DNA of 64,000 nucleotides from an uncultured Poribacteria bacterium (GCA_951828385.1 OX639973.1:5571200-5635199), one strand, 5' to 3'. Counted from the first letter of the stretch, positions 18,522-26,308 are shown. Made by a program: numbers and translations. Notes: a model not told the origin generated them from the sequence alone.

Positions 18522-18555
18522 CTACTCTCAAAGTCAAAGTTGAAAGACTACTAAC

Positions 18556-19677
18556 TTAAAAGGCGTTCGTAACTAATACAAGGTCAAGGATATTGACAAT
18601 CCCGTCGTTGTTGACATCCTCTTTACCGTCCCATGTTTCACCGAGCCGTGCGGCGACGAGTACCAAGTCTTGGATATTCACAACGCCGTCAGTGTTGATG
18701 TCAACAATAACAGGTTTCGGTAACGTGATGTTACTTAACGTTTTGGATGCTGTATTGCCGTGTATGTCCATGATTTGGATGTCTACACTATCACCGTCTA
18801 TGAGGTCTGATCTATCAACATCCACTTGAATTGTCGTTGATGTTCCTTCAATCTCGGCAGTGCCAAGCACAAGATCCAAGCGGTTCGGTGATTTTCCGCG
18901 AGTCAATTGTGCTTGGTGAAGTCCGTTTTCCGAATTTACATTAATCTTGAATCGGAGTTTATCTTCACTTATAGCTATAATCTCTTGGTTTTCAAGGAAT
19001 TGTGGTGCCCCGCTTCGGATGTGTGTGTCAGAAAAAAAATGGTGACGGTCTAACCAGCGTGCCTCATAATCCAAAAGTATATCCGAACCCGTGTACATGA
19101 TAGCCCCTGCATGGGTTGTGTGTTTTAATCCGAAAGTGTGTCCGATTTCGTGGTTTAAGACCCTCAAATCCAGTGCCTCGTTTGCGATCAACGCGAACCC
19201 GCCAGTGTTGTCGCCTAAGTAATACCCACCGTAGGCTCGCTTGCAGTCAGTACCACAGACGATACTCACACCTGAAACAATGATGACAAGCACGTTATCC
19301 TTTGCTAATGCTGGAAGCGTAAAAGCGCGTGGTAGTTCACTTTTGATGCGGTTATAGGTGTCGGTCACATAATAATCGGCGTTGTGTTTGCCTCTGATAG
19401 GATAGAAACCGACGTTGCCTGCCCCGTCAGTTTCAAGTTTGAAGGTTTTCGGACCGTAACCGTGCCGTTCCATTTCAGCGCGATAGAAGTCTTGGGATTG
19501 GATTAAGAGTTCTATAATTTTTCGGGTGGGTCCCGGTGCACCAGTGGGTTGGAAATAGACCGTCCTCACGGTATACGTTGGGTTGGCATCGGCAGTAAAG
19601 ACGAACCCAAGCAGTGTGAACAGGATTGTGAGGGTGATAAGAAATAAGCGTGTTGACGTATGTGTTATGTGTTTCAT
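18556..19677 (-). CDS. Secreted zinc metalloprotease with C-terminal dockerin
   Basis: 373 residues, signal peptide about 1-31. Zinc-binding HEIGHTFGLKH lies near residue 177, followed by an AIMYTG Met-turn. The region after it, with YEARWLDRHHFF, matches the upstream paralogue at 17217. The C-terminal 55 residues form a type I dockerin: two Ca-binding loops, DINTDGVVNIQDLVLVAARLG and DVNNDGIVNILDLVLVTN. No cohesin is visible in the window. The start follows AAAGGGA. The pair seems to come from a tandem duplication in which the C-terminal modules then diverged. Confidence 0.87.
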   Translation of the reverse strand: MKHITHTSTRLFLITLTILFTLLGFVFTADANPTYTVRTVYFQPTGAPGPTRKIIELLIQSQDFYRAEMERHGYGPKTFKLETDGAGNVGFYPIRGKHNADYYVTDTYNRIKSELPRAFTLPALAKDNVLVIIVSGVSIVCGTDCKRAYGGYYLGDNTGGFALIANEALDLRVLNHEIGHTFGLKHTTHAGAIMYTGSDILLDYEARWLDRHHFFSDTHIRSGAPQFLENQEIIAISEDKLRFKINVNSENGLHQAQLTRGKSPNRLDLVLGTAEIEGTSTTIQVDVDRSDLIDGDSVDIQIMDIHGNTASKTLSNITLPKPVIVDINTDGVVNIQDLVLVAARLGETWDGKEDVNNDGIVNILDLVLVTNAF

Positions 19678-19707
19678 ACAATTCCCTTTCGTTTTGCAGA
19701 TGACGGA

Positions 19708-19908
19708 CTAGCCACTTCCTTTTCTCCATTTTAAGAACGCCTTATATTCTGGATAGGTTTTCATAAAAGCATGATCCGGTTCCTCTGCATGACACGCAAT
19801 ACAAAGCACTTTTAGATGTTGAGGGCTATTGAAACCTCTACCCAAAACATGATGAACATGTAAATCGTAACGCGCTGTGCCAGTTAATTTTGTCTTTATA
19901 GAGTTTGC
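19708..19908 (-). pseudogene. HNH endonuclease C-terminal remnant
   Basis: An open stretch of 66 codons on the minus strand, closed upstream by TAA at 19909-19911, with no start codon. It contains an HNH-type core, YDLHVHHVLGRGFN then LKVLCIACHAEEPDHAF, with the HH pair and the later C-x-x-CH. The stop is TAG at 19708-19710, 31 bases before the protease start. Only the C-terminal nuclease motif remains, so this is a decayed gene. The identity of the full parent is not clear. Confidence 0.55.
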
Positions 19909-19936
19909 TTATGCGCGAACGACATCTTTGAGTTTT

Positions 19937-20302
19937 ATCAGGGAACGAGCTAACCCTTGATTCACAAAGGATCGAGAAAACAACTAGCACAAGTCGTATG
20001 AGCGTAAAGGGATACCCTTTGCTCTGGGTCTCATAAAAATGACAGGACTATAGGGGTGGGTGCGCTGATAGGCGCGCCCGACGGAATAGAAAGGTATTCG
20101 GCAACCTTCCCTATAGGGTGCTGGTCTCTATTAATCTCACACACAAACTGTCCATTGTGATACAATAGAAACCAGCGCTGTCATACTCCGATTATGGCAG
20201 TGCTGAAGCGTCGCGGGTATTCCTAGTACCTGCGGCGCACCTAAGAAATTAGGAAGCTGCCCTGACGTAACCCACGCGAGGCCGTGAATTTTTTAACGTC
20301 AG
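19937..20302 (+). ncRNA. Candidate structured RNA of unknown class
   Basis: Dense nested pairing without an ORF. Stems: 19937-19943/19954-19961; GAGC..AAAGGG 20000-20011 with CCCTTTGCTC 20015-20024; CTATAGGG 20048-20055 with CCCTATAG 20109-20116, which encloses hairpins 20058-20079 and 20091-20108; a 13-bp stem 20120-20132/20164-20176; GGCAG 20196-20200 with CTGCC 20257-20261, enclosing a 12-bp stem-loop 20208-20238; and 20262-20268/20296-20302. Three pairs in two stems are G-U only when read as plus-strand RNA, one is G-U only on minus, so plus is favoured. Class unknown; HEARO/omega-RNA-like or intron RNA were considered. Confidence 0.45.
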
Positions 20303-20732
20303 ATATACTTTAACATCTATACAAAATATGTGCAACAAAAAATGAATTAATGTCCGAATATGCATGTTTTGCATGACGGAACGCCAAAAAACGCATCAAT
20401 CAATAGCACAACCCCGCTAAGAATGGCATAAAAACTTTCCATAATATGTAAAATCTCAAAACTGTTCTGATACCTGTTTGGGGTTGGTGTGTCTCTATAC
20501 ACGGAGTGCTTGGGCAAGAGAAACAAAACTTGTCTTAACTTTGCGAATTTGTGGTCCAAATAAACGTTGGCACTTCAGGTCTAAATTTCCGATGGCAGTA
20601 CATCTATCCGATTTTGACGATTTCTGTGGTTGTGGGGTTCTGATAGCGTTAGAAATTCTACGGCAGCCGTTTTGTGTTTTTTGAGCAGGCACGCTCGCAA
20701 TGAAACGTGCCTTATCCCTTTTAATCAAGTCA
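20303..20732. other. Gene-free stretch
   Basis: No supported gene on either strand. It includes a hairpin GGCACG (20689-20694) with CGTGCC (20707-20712) just past the 3' end of the Pro-rich gene, without a clear U-tract. The rest shows nothing recognisable. Confidence 0.5.
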
Positions 20733-20963
20733 CTACTTTTTTTTCGTGCTTGATTGAGGATCGGGAGTCGGCTGTGCCGGTGGTTGTGCCGGCTGTGCCG
20801 GTGGCTGTGTGGGCTGTGCCGGTGGTTGTGCCGGTGTCTCTGGGGGAACACTACCAGCAGGTGTTGGAGTTATAGGACGAGAGGGTGTATCCCATGATCG
20901 TTTCTCTTCTTGTCCAGCAACTTTTCTACTGGTTTGTTGGGTTGGCTGTTGCTTTTTAGCCAT
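20733..20963 (-). CDS. Small Pro/Gln-rich low-complexity protein
   Basis: 76 residues with a basic N-terminus (MAKKQQPTQQTSRK), a central segment SWDTPSRPITPTPAGS and repeated PAQP/TQPP units, ending SSTKKK. The start is ATG 20963 with an excellent AAAGGAGGTG seven bases upstream; the frame is open further upstream but has no such signal. There is no signal peptide or membrane segment. I do not recognise a family. The strong SD and lysine-capped ends suggest a real intrinsically disordered protein. Confidence 0.6.
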   Translation of the reverse strand: MAKKQQPTQQTSRKVAGQEEKRSWDTPSRPITPTPAGSVPPETPAQPPAQPTQPPAQPAQPPAQPTPDPQSSTKKK

Positions 20964-21150
20964 TTGTGTCACCTCCTTTGGTTCAAGAGTTTTTTCAGCA
21001 ATATAAGAAATACTATAGTTTGGACAGTTTCTATCTGTTTCGTGTCGTGTTTTCAAAGGTGTTTCTATTTTTCTACGAGTTTTAGGGGCAGCATAACTCG
21101 CCGAAAAGCACATTTATGTCCAAGGCGGGAAGCTTTACATAGCACTCCTA

Positions 21151-21565
21151 ATGAAGATTAAGAATTTAATCGGATAATTTTTACCGATGCTCGGTGCGGT
21201 TAGGAAACCGCACCATAAGTGTCAATTTTAGAAAAAATAACCGTTGTGCTCCCCAGGCCCGGTAGGTTCGGTTTCCTAACCGAACCGGATACGACGCGGA
21301 AACCTTGATGACTTCAAAGACCTCTTGAGTCCTGTAAGGTTTATTTGCTTGGGTATTTCTTCACAATGTTTATAGAAATGCACTTCCGCAGTTTCCTAAG
21401 CCCTGTAAGGTTTATTTGCTTGGGTGTTTCTTCAGCATGTTTATCTTTATAGTTGCTAAAACTTCGCCAAAAGTCCCTAAATTGACACCTATGGTGCGGT
21501 TAGGAAACCGCACCTACCGCCCCTGGGAGAACACAGAATTACCCAAATATTTTATTAAACTTCAT
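21151..21565. repeat. Nested palindromic MITE-like elements
   Basis: The outer ends ATGAAGATTAAG (21151) and TTAAACTTCAT (to 21565) match the ends of the intact element at 31516-31629 in inverse orientation. Inside, two copies of the GGTGCGGTT/AACCGCACC palindrome (21193-21214 and 21493-21514) bracket an inner segment 21215-21492. That segment has its own inverted ends, ATAAGTGTCAATTT and AAATTGACACCTAT. A third palindrome (21265-21286) reads GGTTCGGTT/AACCGAACC. Confidence 0.6.
21331..21444. repeat. 43-bp direct repeat pair
   Basis: A 43-bp unit starting CCTGTAAGGTTTATTTGCTT at 21331-21373 recurs at 21402-21444 with three differences, 71 bases apart. It lies within the inner segment of the nested repeat. 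No coding role is seen. Confidence 0.6.
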
Positions 21566-21777
21566 ACAGAGTGCGGGACTCTCTGCCCGTCATTTCTATT
21601 TTCACTGCGAAGCAATATCACCCCTCTGGCGTGAGGAGACATCTGAGTGTCGGTGTCGTTAGTTCCTTATGGATTGCGTCTGGTACCCGGATAGGTTGCG
21701 TATCTTTGCTCCAGCGGAGCAATATGTCTATAGAGACTTTGGTTTAGAGGTTCTTGCACTCCAGCGGAGTGCTATGT

Positions 21778-22522
21778 CTAAAAATTGTCCAAACTATAGG
21801 AATCAATATCAAGATAGAAATGAATGCCTTGGTCAAAGTCAGGTATAGCCAAATGTTCGCAAACGAATGACCGAAATTTCTCAATATCAACACCGGCTAA
21901 CATATTGGCATAATAATCTCCAAGATAGTGATCTAAAACAACAATGGAACCCTTTAACATACGCGGTTTGACTTCCTTGTAAAAATGAGCCGTCAACCAA
22001 GCGAGCGTTGGAATTCCGTAAACTTCCACCTGATACAGCGGCTTACAAGTGCTATTCTCATCTAAGTACTTGATACACGTATTCATACTCCCCAGTTCTT
22101 TATAGTGAATCCTAAAAATGAATAGACACATTCGTAGCACAAACTTCCAGTTTGTGCCAGTCTGAATGCCTGTTATAGGTATTCAGACTGTTTGAGAGTG
22201 CCCAATTAATTCTAAACTTTACTATATAAAAATGTTTTTTGAAGTTACTCCGAAGTTCATAACTATGAATGCGTTTATACCTCCCATCATCTGATTCGAC
22301 AAGCAGTTTTGATTGTGTTGTTTTCCCGAACACCCTTGTCCGTTGAAAGTAATTGTAGGCAGGTTTATCTTTATTTCCCTGAAAACTGACAATCTTTCGC
22401 GACAAAAAGGGGGATACAGAAAATTGAGATTTGAAATCTTCGGTGAGTTCGGCATCAAGCGCAGCGATTTTTTCATGCAATTCGGCAGTTTCTGATTTGG
22501 GTTTATCGTTTTCAGATGTCAT
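21778..22522 (-). pseudogene. Uncharacterised gene interrupted by a MITE
   Basis: The N-terminal part starts at ATG 22522 (MTSENDKPKSETAELHEK), eight bases after the SDR stop. The C-terminal part runs to 21778 and ends YSLDNF. Between them sits the MITE at 22103-22224. Removing it with one TA copy joins KKHFY to KELGSMNTC in frame, giving a continuous protein of about 207 residues. Residues 35-60 (VSPFLSRKIVSFQGNK) recall the N-terminal part of some DNA methylases, but the rest does not, so the function is unknown. The second half could still be translated from ATG 22086 after GGGGAG. Confidence 0.7.
22103..22224. mobile_element. TA-flanked MITE, copy B (inside a gene)
   Basis: 122 bp from TAGTGAATCC to CTTTACTA with a TA duplication on each side (22101-22102 and 22225-22226). 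It contains the CACAAACT/AGTTTGTG hairpin and the long CAGTCTGAAT hairpin. It is close to identical to copy C at 26187. It splits the minus-strand gene 21778-22522. Confidence 0.85.
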
Positions 22523-22530
22523 AATTGCCT

Positions 22531-23298
22531 TTAGGCATCGTCGCCGGGAATTTCTGGCCAATTGTGTTCTGGTGAATACCCTAAATCGTCTTTTGCCTGC
22601 TGCCATGCAAAACGGGAATCCGTACGTCCAGCGACGGCGTTATACGCCCCATATTTTACCGTCTCTGTCTCAATCGCGCGGGCGACACATTGCGCAACAT
22701 CTCTCGGATCCACATAAACGAACCAAGGGTCCGTTACAACATCAGGGGCTGCCGGACCGGGATTTTGTCCATCGCCAGCGATAACGCCTGGACGGACATG
22801 AATTACATCTAATCCGTGTGCTTGATGGTATGCCGCACCGATCTGCTCTCCCAGGTACTTCGCGAGTGCATAGTAAAGGTCTCCCGCGCCGAACTGGAAA
22901 TCATCACCTACCTCATACGGCAATTTTACGCCGGGCGCAGGAGGACACGTCGATATACTTGATATGTTCACAAGTTTCCGTACGCCTTGTCGAACGCAGG
23001 CTTCAGCAACATTCCATGTGCCTTTCACCATCACATCTGCAAATAACGAAGCTGGTTTATCCGACCGTCCTCGTACCAAGGCAACAAGATGCACAACAGC
23101 GTCCTGCGCCGCACACGCTGCTTCGATTTCGGCGGCGTTTGTCACATCTGCCTTGATAAAGGTCGTATTTTCAGGCACTTGATCCGGTTCAACGATGTCA
23201 GTCAGCATCAGTTCATACGTGTCGTGCAACCGGTCAATAATAAATTGCGCTAAATATCCGCTCGCACCGGTAATCAAAATCTTTTCAATAGTTGCCAT
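22531..23298 (-). CDS. NAD(P)-dependent epimerase/dehydratase (extended SDR)
   Basis: 255-residue Rossmann-fold enzyme. The N-terminal GASGYLAQ gives the GxxGxxG dinucleotide loop, and the catalytic YxxxK is YALAK near residue 144, with the upstream Ser in NISSIS. Residues 168-180 (VIHVRPGVIAG) are typical of nucleotide-sugar epimerase relatives. It follows the selenoprotein gene by 21 bases and precedes the interrupted gene by eight, so a minus-strand operon is likely. Substrate unknown; a sugar or small carbonyl compound is most likely. Confidence 0.85.
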   Translation of the reverse strand: MATIEKILITGASGYLAQFIIDRLHDTYELMLTDIVEPDQVPENTTFIKADVTNAAEIEAACAAQDAVVHLVALVRGRSDKPASLFADVMVKGTWNVAEACVRQGVRKLVNISSISTCPPAPGVKLPYEVGDDFQFGAGDLYYALAKYLGEQIGAAYHQAHGLDVIHVRPGVIAGDGQNPGPAAPDVVTDPWFVYVDPRDVAQCVARAIETETVKYGAYNAVAGRTDSRFAWQQAKDDLGYSPEHNWPEIPGDDA

Positions 23299-23319
23299 CA
23301 GTTTCCGTCCTCGTAGGAT

Positions 23320-23658
23320 TTAGACAAAGGGTGGATTCTCATAGAGTGCTACATTGTAGCCAACAAAAAAGACATCGCCACTCTGGACTGTCGGTGCGCG
23401 TAGACTACCGCTACGACCCAGGACCGCTTTCAAAATCGGTGCTTGTGTGTCTTCAGACGGCACGAAGGTTTCAACGCGCTTCCCTTTCGCAACAACGATC
23501 TGCTTCGCACTGCCCATTAAATCCCATACCGCTGCGGCATCCATTCGTTCTTTTCGAGCGTCTGTCCGGTTTTCTGCTTGTAAGTTATGTGTGTCAAGAA
23601 ACTCTTGCACTTTTTTGCATGAGTTTCAGCTATTCCGAAAATAGATCCAATCTATCAT
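23320..23658 (-). CDS. ArsC-family selenoprotein (in-frame TGA as selenocysteine)
   Basis: A short ORF starting at GTG 23610 would lack the N-terminal strand of the fold. Reading through TGA at 23628-23626 extends the frame to ATG 23658, giving MIDWIYFRNS-U-NSCKKVQEF, a U-x-x-C redox motif in place of CxxC, and a 112-residue thioredoxin-fold protein. The remainder (TDARKERMDA, QIVVAKGKRV, RSGSLRAPTV) fits the ArsC/Spx-like group annotated as ArsC family (seleno)protein. AAGGA lies before the ATG. A hairpin directly follows the TGA. Likely a thiol/selenol oxidoreductase; its substrate is unknown and arsenate is not implied. Confidence 0.85.
23598..23627 (-). promoter_or_regulatory. Candidate bacterial SECIS hairpin
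   Basis: On the minus strand GAAACTC (beginning inside the TGA) pairs with GAGTTTC, with an inner TGCA/TGCA stem and the apical loop AAAAAG. The apical loop starts about ten bases after the TGA, somewhat nearer than in the well-studied examples. The position directly at the TGA supports a selenocysteine signal. Confidence 0.55.
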
Positions 23659-23755
23659 TTTTTTAATTTTCCTTGCGGTTCGGTGAAGTGGATTTGGGAT
23701 TTCAGGTGTCTTTCCATCTATCCGCTTTCCACTGCGTTCCAAGCTTCGCGCTTTT

Positions 23756-24766
23756 CTAACCCAATTCTTCCACATTAATAAATCTGCCAGTGTCGCGGCT
23801 CTGGACCGCGGCATCAATTAAGGCGAGTGTCTGCACGCCATCAGCAAAAGGCGAGCGGATGAGTGTCCTATCGCCTGTTTCAATCGCACGTAGCCACGCA
23901 CCAGTTTTGTTTAAACCCAGACTGTTTTCACCGACTACCGGTTCGTTGACAGTCTCACCGTTAAGGTAGCCGCGAATAGCATTTTCTGTCATATTTGCAT
24001 ATAGCCGTAAATGCGGTCCGACGACTTCAACCTCAAAACTAAATTTTTCCGTCCCGCAGTGGTTCATGTGCGTTCCGAAAACGCCGTTATCCAATTGATA
24101 GGTCATCTGTATGGCGTTTTCTGCATCGAATTCCGTCCGTTCCAACGCCATATTTTTGATAGCCAATGCATGCGCCTGCACAGGTTTCGGATTTCCCATA
24201 ACAAACCGCGCGCAATCCAACACATGCACCGCCTGTTCAGGTAACGGACCCCCACTTATCTCAGACTGCAGAAACCACGGCGACATTCTGAAACTGAGGT
24301 AATAATCAACGGTGCATACCGTCCGGACGAGATGTACCGTCTCCGAAGCGATTAACGCTTTCAGACGTTCATAGAGTGGATGATAACGGAGTTGGAATCC
24401 GACCGCAGCGATGACATCCGCTTTCTCAATACATGCAAGACACTTTCTACCTTCAACCATATTCAGCGCAGGTGGTTTTTCGATCATCATCGGAATACCA
24501 CGATCACATGCCATCTGAATGGGTTCAAGACGAATGGGCGGTGGTGTCGTAATCACTACGCCGTCCATTTCTACATCGAAAAAGGTGTCCAAATCAGTAG
24601 TCGCAAGTGCTTTGTCAGCATGTGTTGCGAGTTCGCGCGCAGCCTCAAGTCGCACGTCATGGACAGCGACAACGCTCGCGCCATAATCGGTTATCGCTCC
24701 CTGATGATGTCTACCCATACCACCAGCACCGATGATGCCGATTGCTAAGAATCTTTTAGAGTTCAT
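23756..24766 (-). CDS. Gfo/Idh/MocA-family oxidoreductase
   Basis: 336-residue NAD(P)-dependent dehydrogenase. The N-terminal GIIGAGGMGRHH is the dinucleotide loop, and EKPPAL near residue 97 is the conserved EKP motif of the family. The C-terminal half is the substrate-binding alpha/beta domain. The start is ATG 24766, overlapping the stop of the upstream decayed gene as TAATG; a GTG at 24787 is less likely. These enzymes act on sugars, inositols or their derivatives; the substrate cannot be read from the sequence. Confidence 0.88.
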   Translation of the reverse strand: MNSKRFLAIGIIGAGGMGRHHQGAITDYGASVVAVHDVRLEAARELATHADKALATTDLDTFFDVEMDGVVITTPPPIRLEPIQMACDRGIPMMIEKPPALNMVEGRKCLACIEKADVIAAVGFQLRYHPLYERLKALIASETVHLVRTVCTVDYYLSFRMSPWFLQSEISGGPLPEQAVHVLDCARFVMGNPKPVQAHALAIKNMALERTEFDAENAIQMTYQLDNGVFGTHMNHCGTEKFSFEVEVVGPHLRLYANMTENAIRGYLNGETVNEPVVGENSLGLNKTGAWLRAIETGDRTLIRSPFADGVQTLALIDAAVQSRDTGRFINVEELG

Positions 24767-25199
24767 TATATTTTGAGGTTTCCCCACGTTACAGCGAGTT
24801 TCGCTTTCGGTTCGACGGAAAAGATATTAAATCCCAGGGTCGTAACGAAAATGTTATCGAATTGCGCGTAGTGAGCAGCAGCACCCCGATTGCCGCCGCG
24901 TGTGTAGAAACCGATATTCCCCTTTTTGTATCTTTCCTCACTATCGCTCCATTCACTCACAAAAACGAGACGATTCCAGTTCGCACCAACCCTACCGAGG
25001 TACGCCTTAAATTTGTAGTGCTTGCGCACCTCAAACTTGACGCGGTACCAAACATTCTGCCTATCGCTTGCGGTGCCTATTTAGCGAAGTCGATTTCTTG
25101 ACGCTCAAAGTCATCCTGAAACAGAATTTCAGCATAACCGATGCTGACACACAACGTCAGTCCAACAATGAAAGTTATCTGCCATACAGAGGTTTTCAT
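24766..25199 (-). pseudogene. Decayed secreted protein (3-keto-glucosidase/LamG-like fold)
   Basis: ATG 25199 begins a clear signal peptide (MKTSVWQITFIVGLTLCV, then SIGYAEI) leading into LFQDDFERQEIDF. A TAG follows at about 25085. In a second frame the sequence resumes from about 25080 with NVWYRVKFEVRKHYKFKAY, then SEWSDSEERYKKGNIGFYT and AAAHYAQFDNIFV, which resemble the closing strands of DUF1080/LamG-like jelly-rolls. The middle of the domain is missing and the frame is shifted. It ends VEPKAKLAVTWGNLKI, the shared tail motif. Confidence 0.65.
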
Positions 25200-25251
25200 G
25201 CGGACATACTGCATCTTTTCTTGTCTACCCTGTTTGTTGTAGACGAGGTTT

Positions 25252-25360
25252 TATAGTAAGATCAGGAAATATGTTTACACTTCGCCCTTTCGTAGGGGAA
25301 ACCGGGTTACCCAGCCCCTACGAGTTAGCGTATGTGAAAATAATTATGGAATCTACTATA
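25252..25360. mobile_element. Short TA-ended palindromic element
   Basis: Begins TATAGTAAGAT and ends ATCTACTATA. The flanks GACGAGGTTT and AAACCTCG extend the inverted repeat. A central hairpin is formed by CGTAGGGG (25300-25307) and CCCCTACG (25334-25341). Its right end resembles the sequence at 37364-37386. It is probably a second, related MITE type. Confidence 0.55.
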
Positions 25361-25383
25361 AACCTCGCCTATAGATAGTAATC

Positions 25384-26100
25384 TTACTCTGTTTTTATCT
25401 CTGCCCACGTTGTGGTAAGTTTCGCGTCCGGCTCAACAGCCATCGGATCACGTCCACCATAAATCTCGATTTCATCAACACGCGCGCCACCGTCGGCGCG
25501 AATATGGAGACGCAACCACCGTGCTTCGACATCTTTGAAGGTGAACTCGGTTGTCTCGCTAATAGGGTCTCCTTTGTGCGTGTAAATCTTTGTCCATGTG
25601 TTCGCTTCAGAATCTGGATCCGCTTTGGTAGTCGCGACGAGAATATCAAAGTCAACCGCTTTCCGGTCCTGGAAATTTTGGGCATGATCACTCGCAAAAT
25701 AGATACGGTTCACATTCGCGACATCACCCATATCAATTTGTGCCCAACCCGGTATAGGACCGATAATCCAGCTGCGGCAGTTGTTATAAAAACCGTCGTT
25801 GAGGTATTCTACGCAGTGTCTACGCGGACACCACCCTTCCAACTGCGAGGAAGCTTCTGGTTTCGCATCCTTGAGGAGTGCCAAATTCGGTTCATTGTCT
25901 CGGACTGTCGGCACGAATTCAGGGCCCGCCGCGCCACCAGCATCACATTCATCCGTTGCTGCTGCAATGTCTTGTTCCTTAAATTCGTAACGTCCAAATT
26001 TTTCGGGTCCCTTATCTTCTTCATGGGCTGCGAAGACAGCAGGCGTGCTTATTAGCACTGCTATCATTATTACAATCCACCAATACTGTATCCATTTCAT
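25384..26100 (-). CDS. Secreted discoidin (F5/8 type C) domain protein
   Basis: 238 residues with a signal peptide (1-24, ending VFAA). Residues 70-220 form a galactose-binding/discoidin-like beta-sandwich: NLALLKDAKPEASSQ, the AQIDMGDVANVNRIYF strand, WTKIYTHKG, and EARWLRLHIRADGGARVDEIEIYG near the end. Two cysteine pairs (CPRRHC, NNC) may form disulphides. The tail AVEPDAKLTTTWAEIKTE matches the C-termini of two other secreted products here. GGAGGA precedes the ATG. Such domains bind glycans or surfaces; the ligand is unknown. Confidence 0.85.
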   Translation of the reverse strand: MKWIQYWWIVIMIAVLISTPAVFAAHEEDKGPEKFGRYEFKEQDIAAATDECDAGGAAGPEFVPTVRDNEPNLALLKDAKPEASSQLEGWCPRRHCVEYLNDGFYNNCRSWIIGPIPGWAQIDMGDVANVNRIYFASDHAQNFQDRKAVDFDILVATTKADPDSEANTWTKIYTHKGDPISETTEFTFKDVEARWLRLHIRADGGARVDEIEIYGGRDPMAVEPDAKLTTTWAEIKTE

Positions 26101-26186
26101 TGCAAAATCCTCCGTTTGTTTGTGAGGTAGTACGTGCCGTACATATTAACGCAAGTCCAGAATTATTTCAAGAAAACCGTTAGTTA

Positions 26187-26308
26187 TAGTGAATCCTAAA
26201 GATAAATAGACACATTCGTAGCACAAACTTCCAGTTTGTGCCAGTCTGAATGCCTATTATAGGTATTCAGACTGTTTGAGAGTGCCCAATTAATTCTAAA
26301 CTTTACTA
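26187..26308. mobile_element. TA-flanked MITE, copy C
   Basis: 122 bp, TAGTGAATCC to CTTTACTA, flanked by TA (26185-26186, 26309-26310). Nearly identical to copy B, including CACATTCGTAGCAC and TTCTAAACTTTACTA, so B and C form one recent subfamily. It lies in the intergenic region between two divergent genes. Confidence 0.85.

Noticed and set aside
19900-20310. Group I or group II intron
   Set aside because: No domain V-like hairpin, no reverse transcriptase and no convincing P/Q/R/S core; TATAGTCC on the minus strand alone is not enough.
22523-22606. N-terminal extension of the interrupted gene
   Set aside because: The 28 extra codons overlap the SDR gene and are its shadow; ATG 22522 follows the SDR stop closely.
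23598-23628. Plain nonsense mutation instead of selenocysteine
   Set aside because: The family has a known Sec form at this site, the frame is intact on both sides and Cys is retained two residues on; still to be confirmed by selenocysteine machinery.
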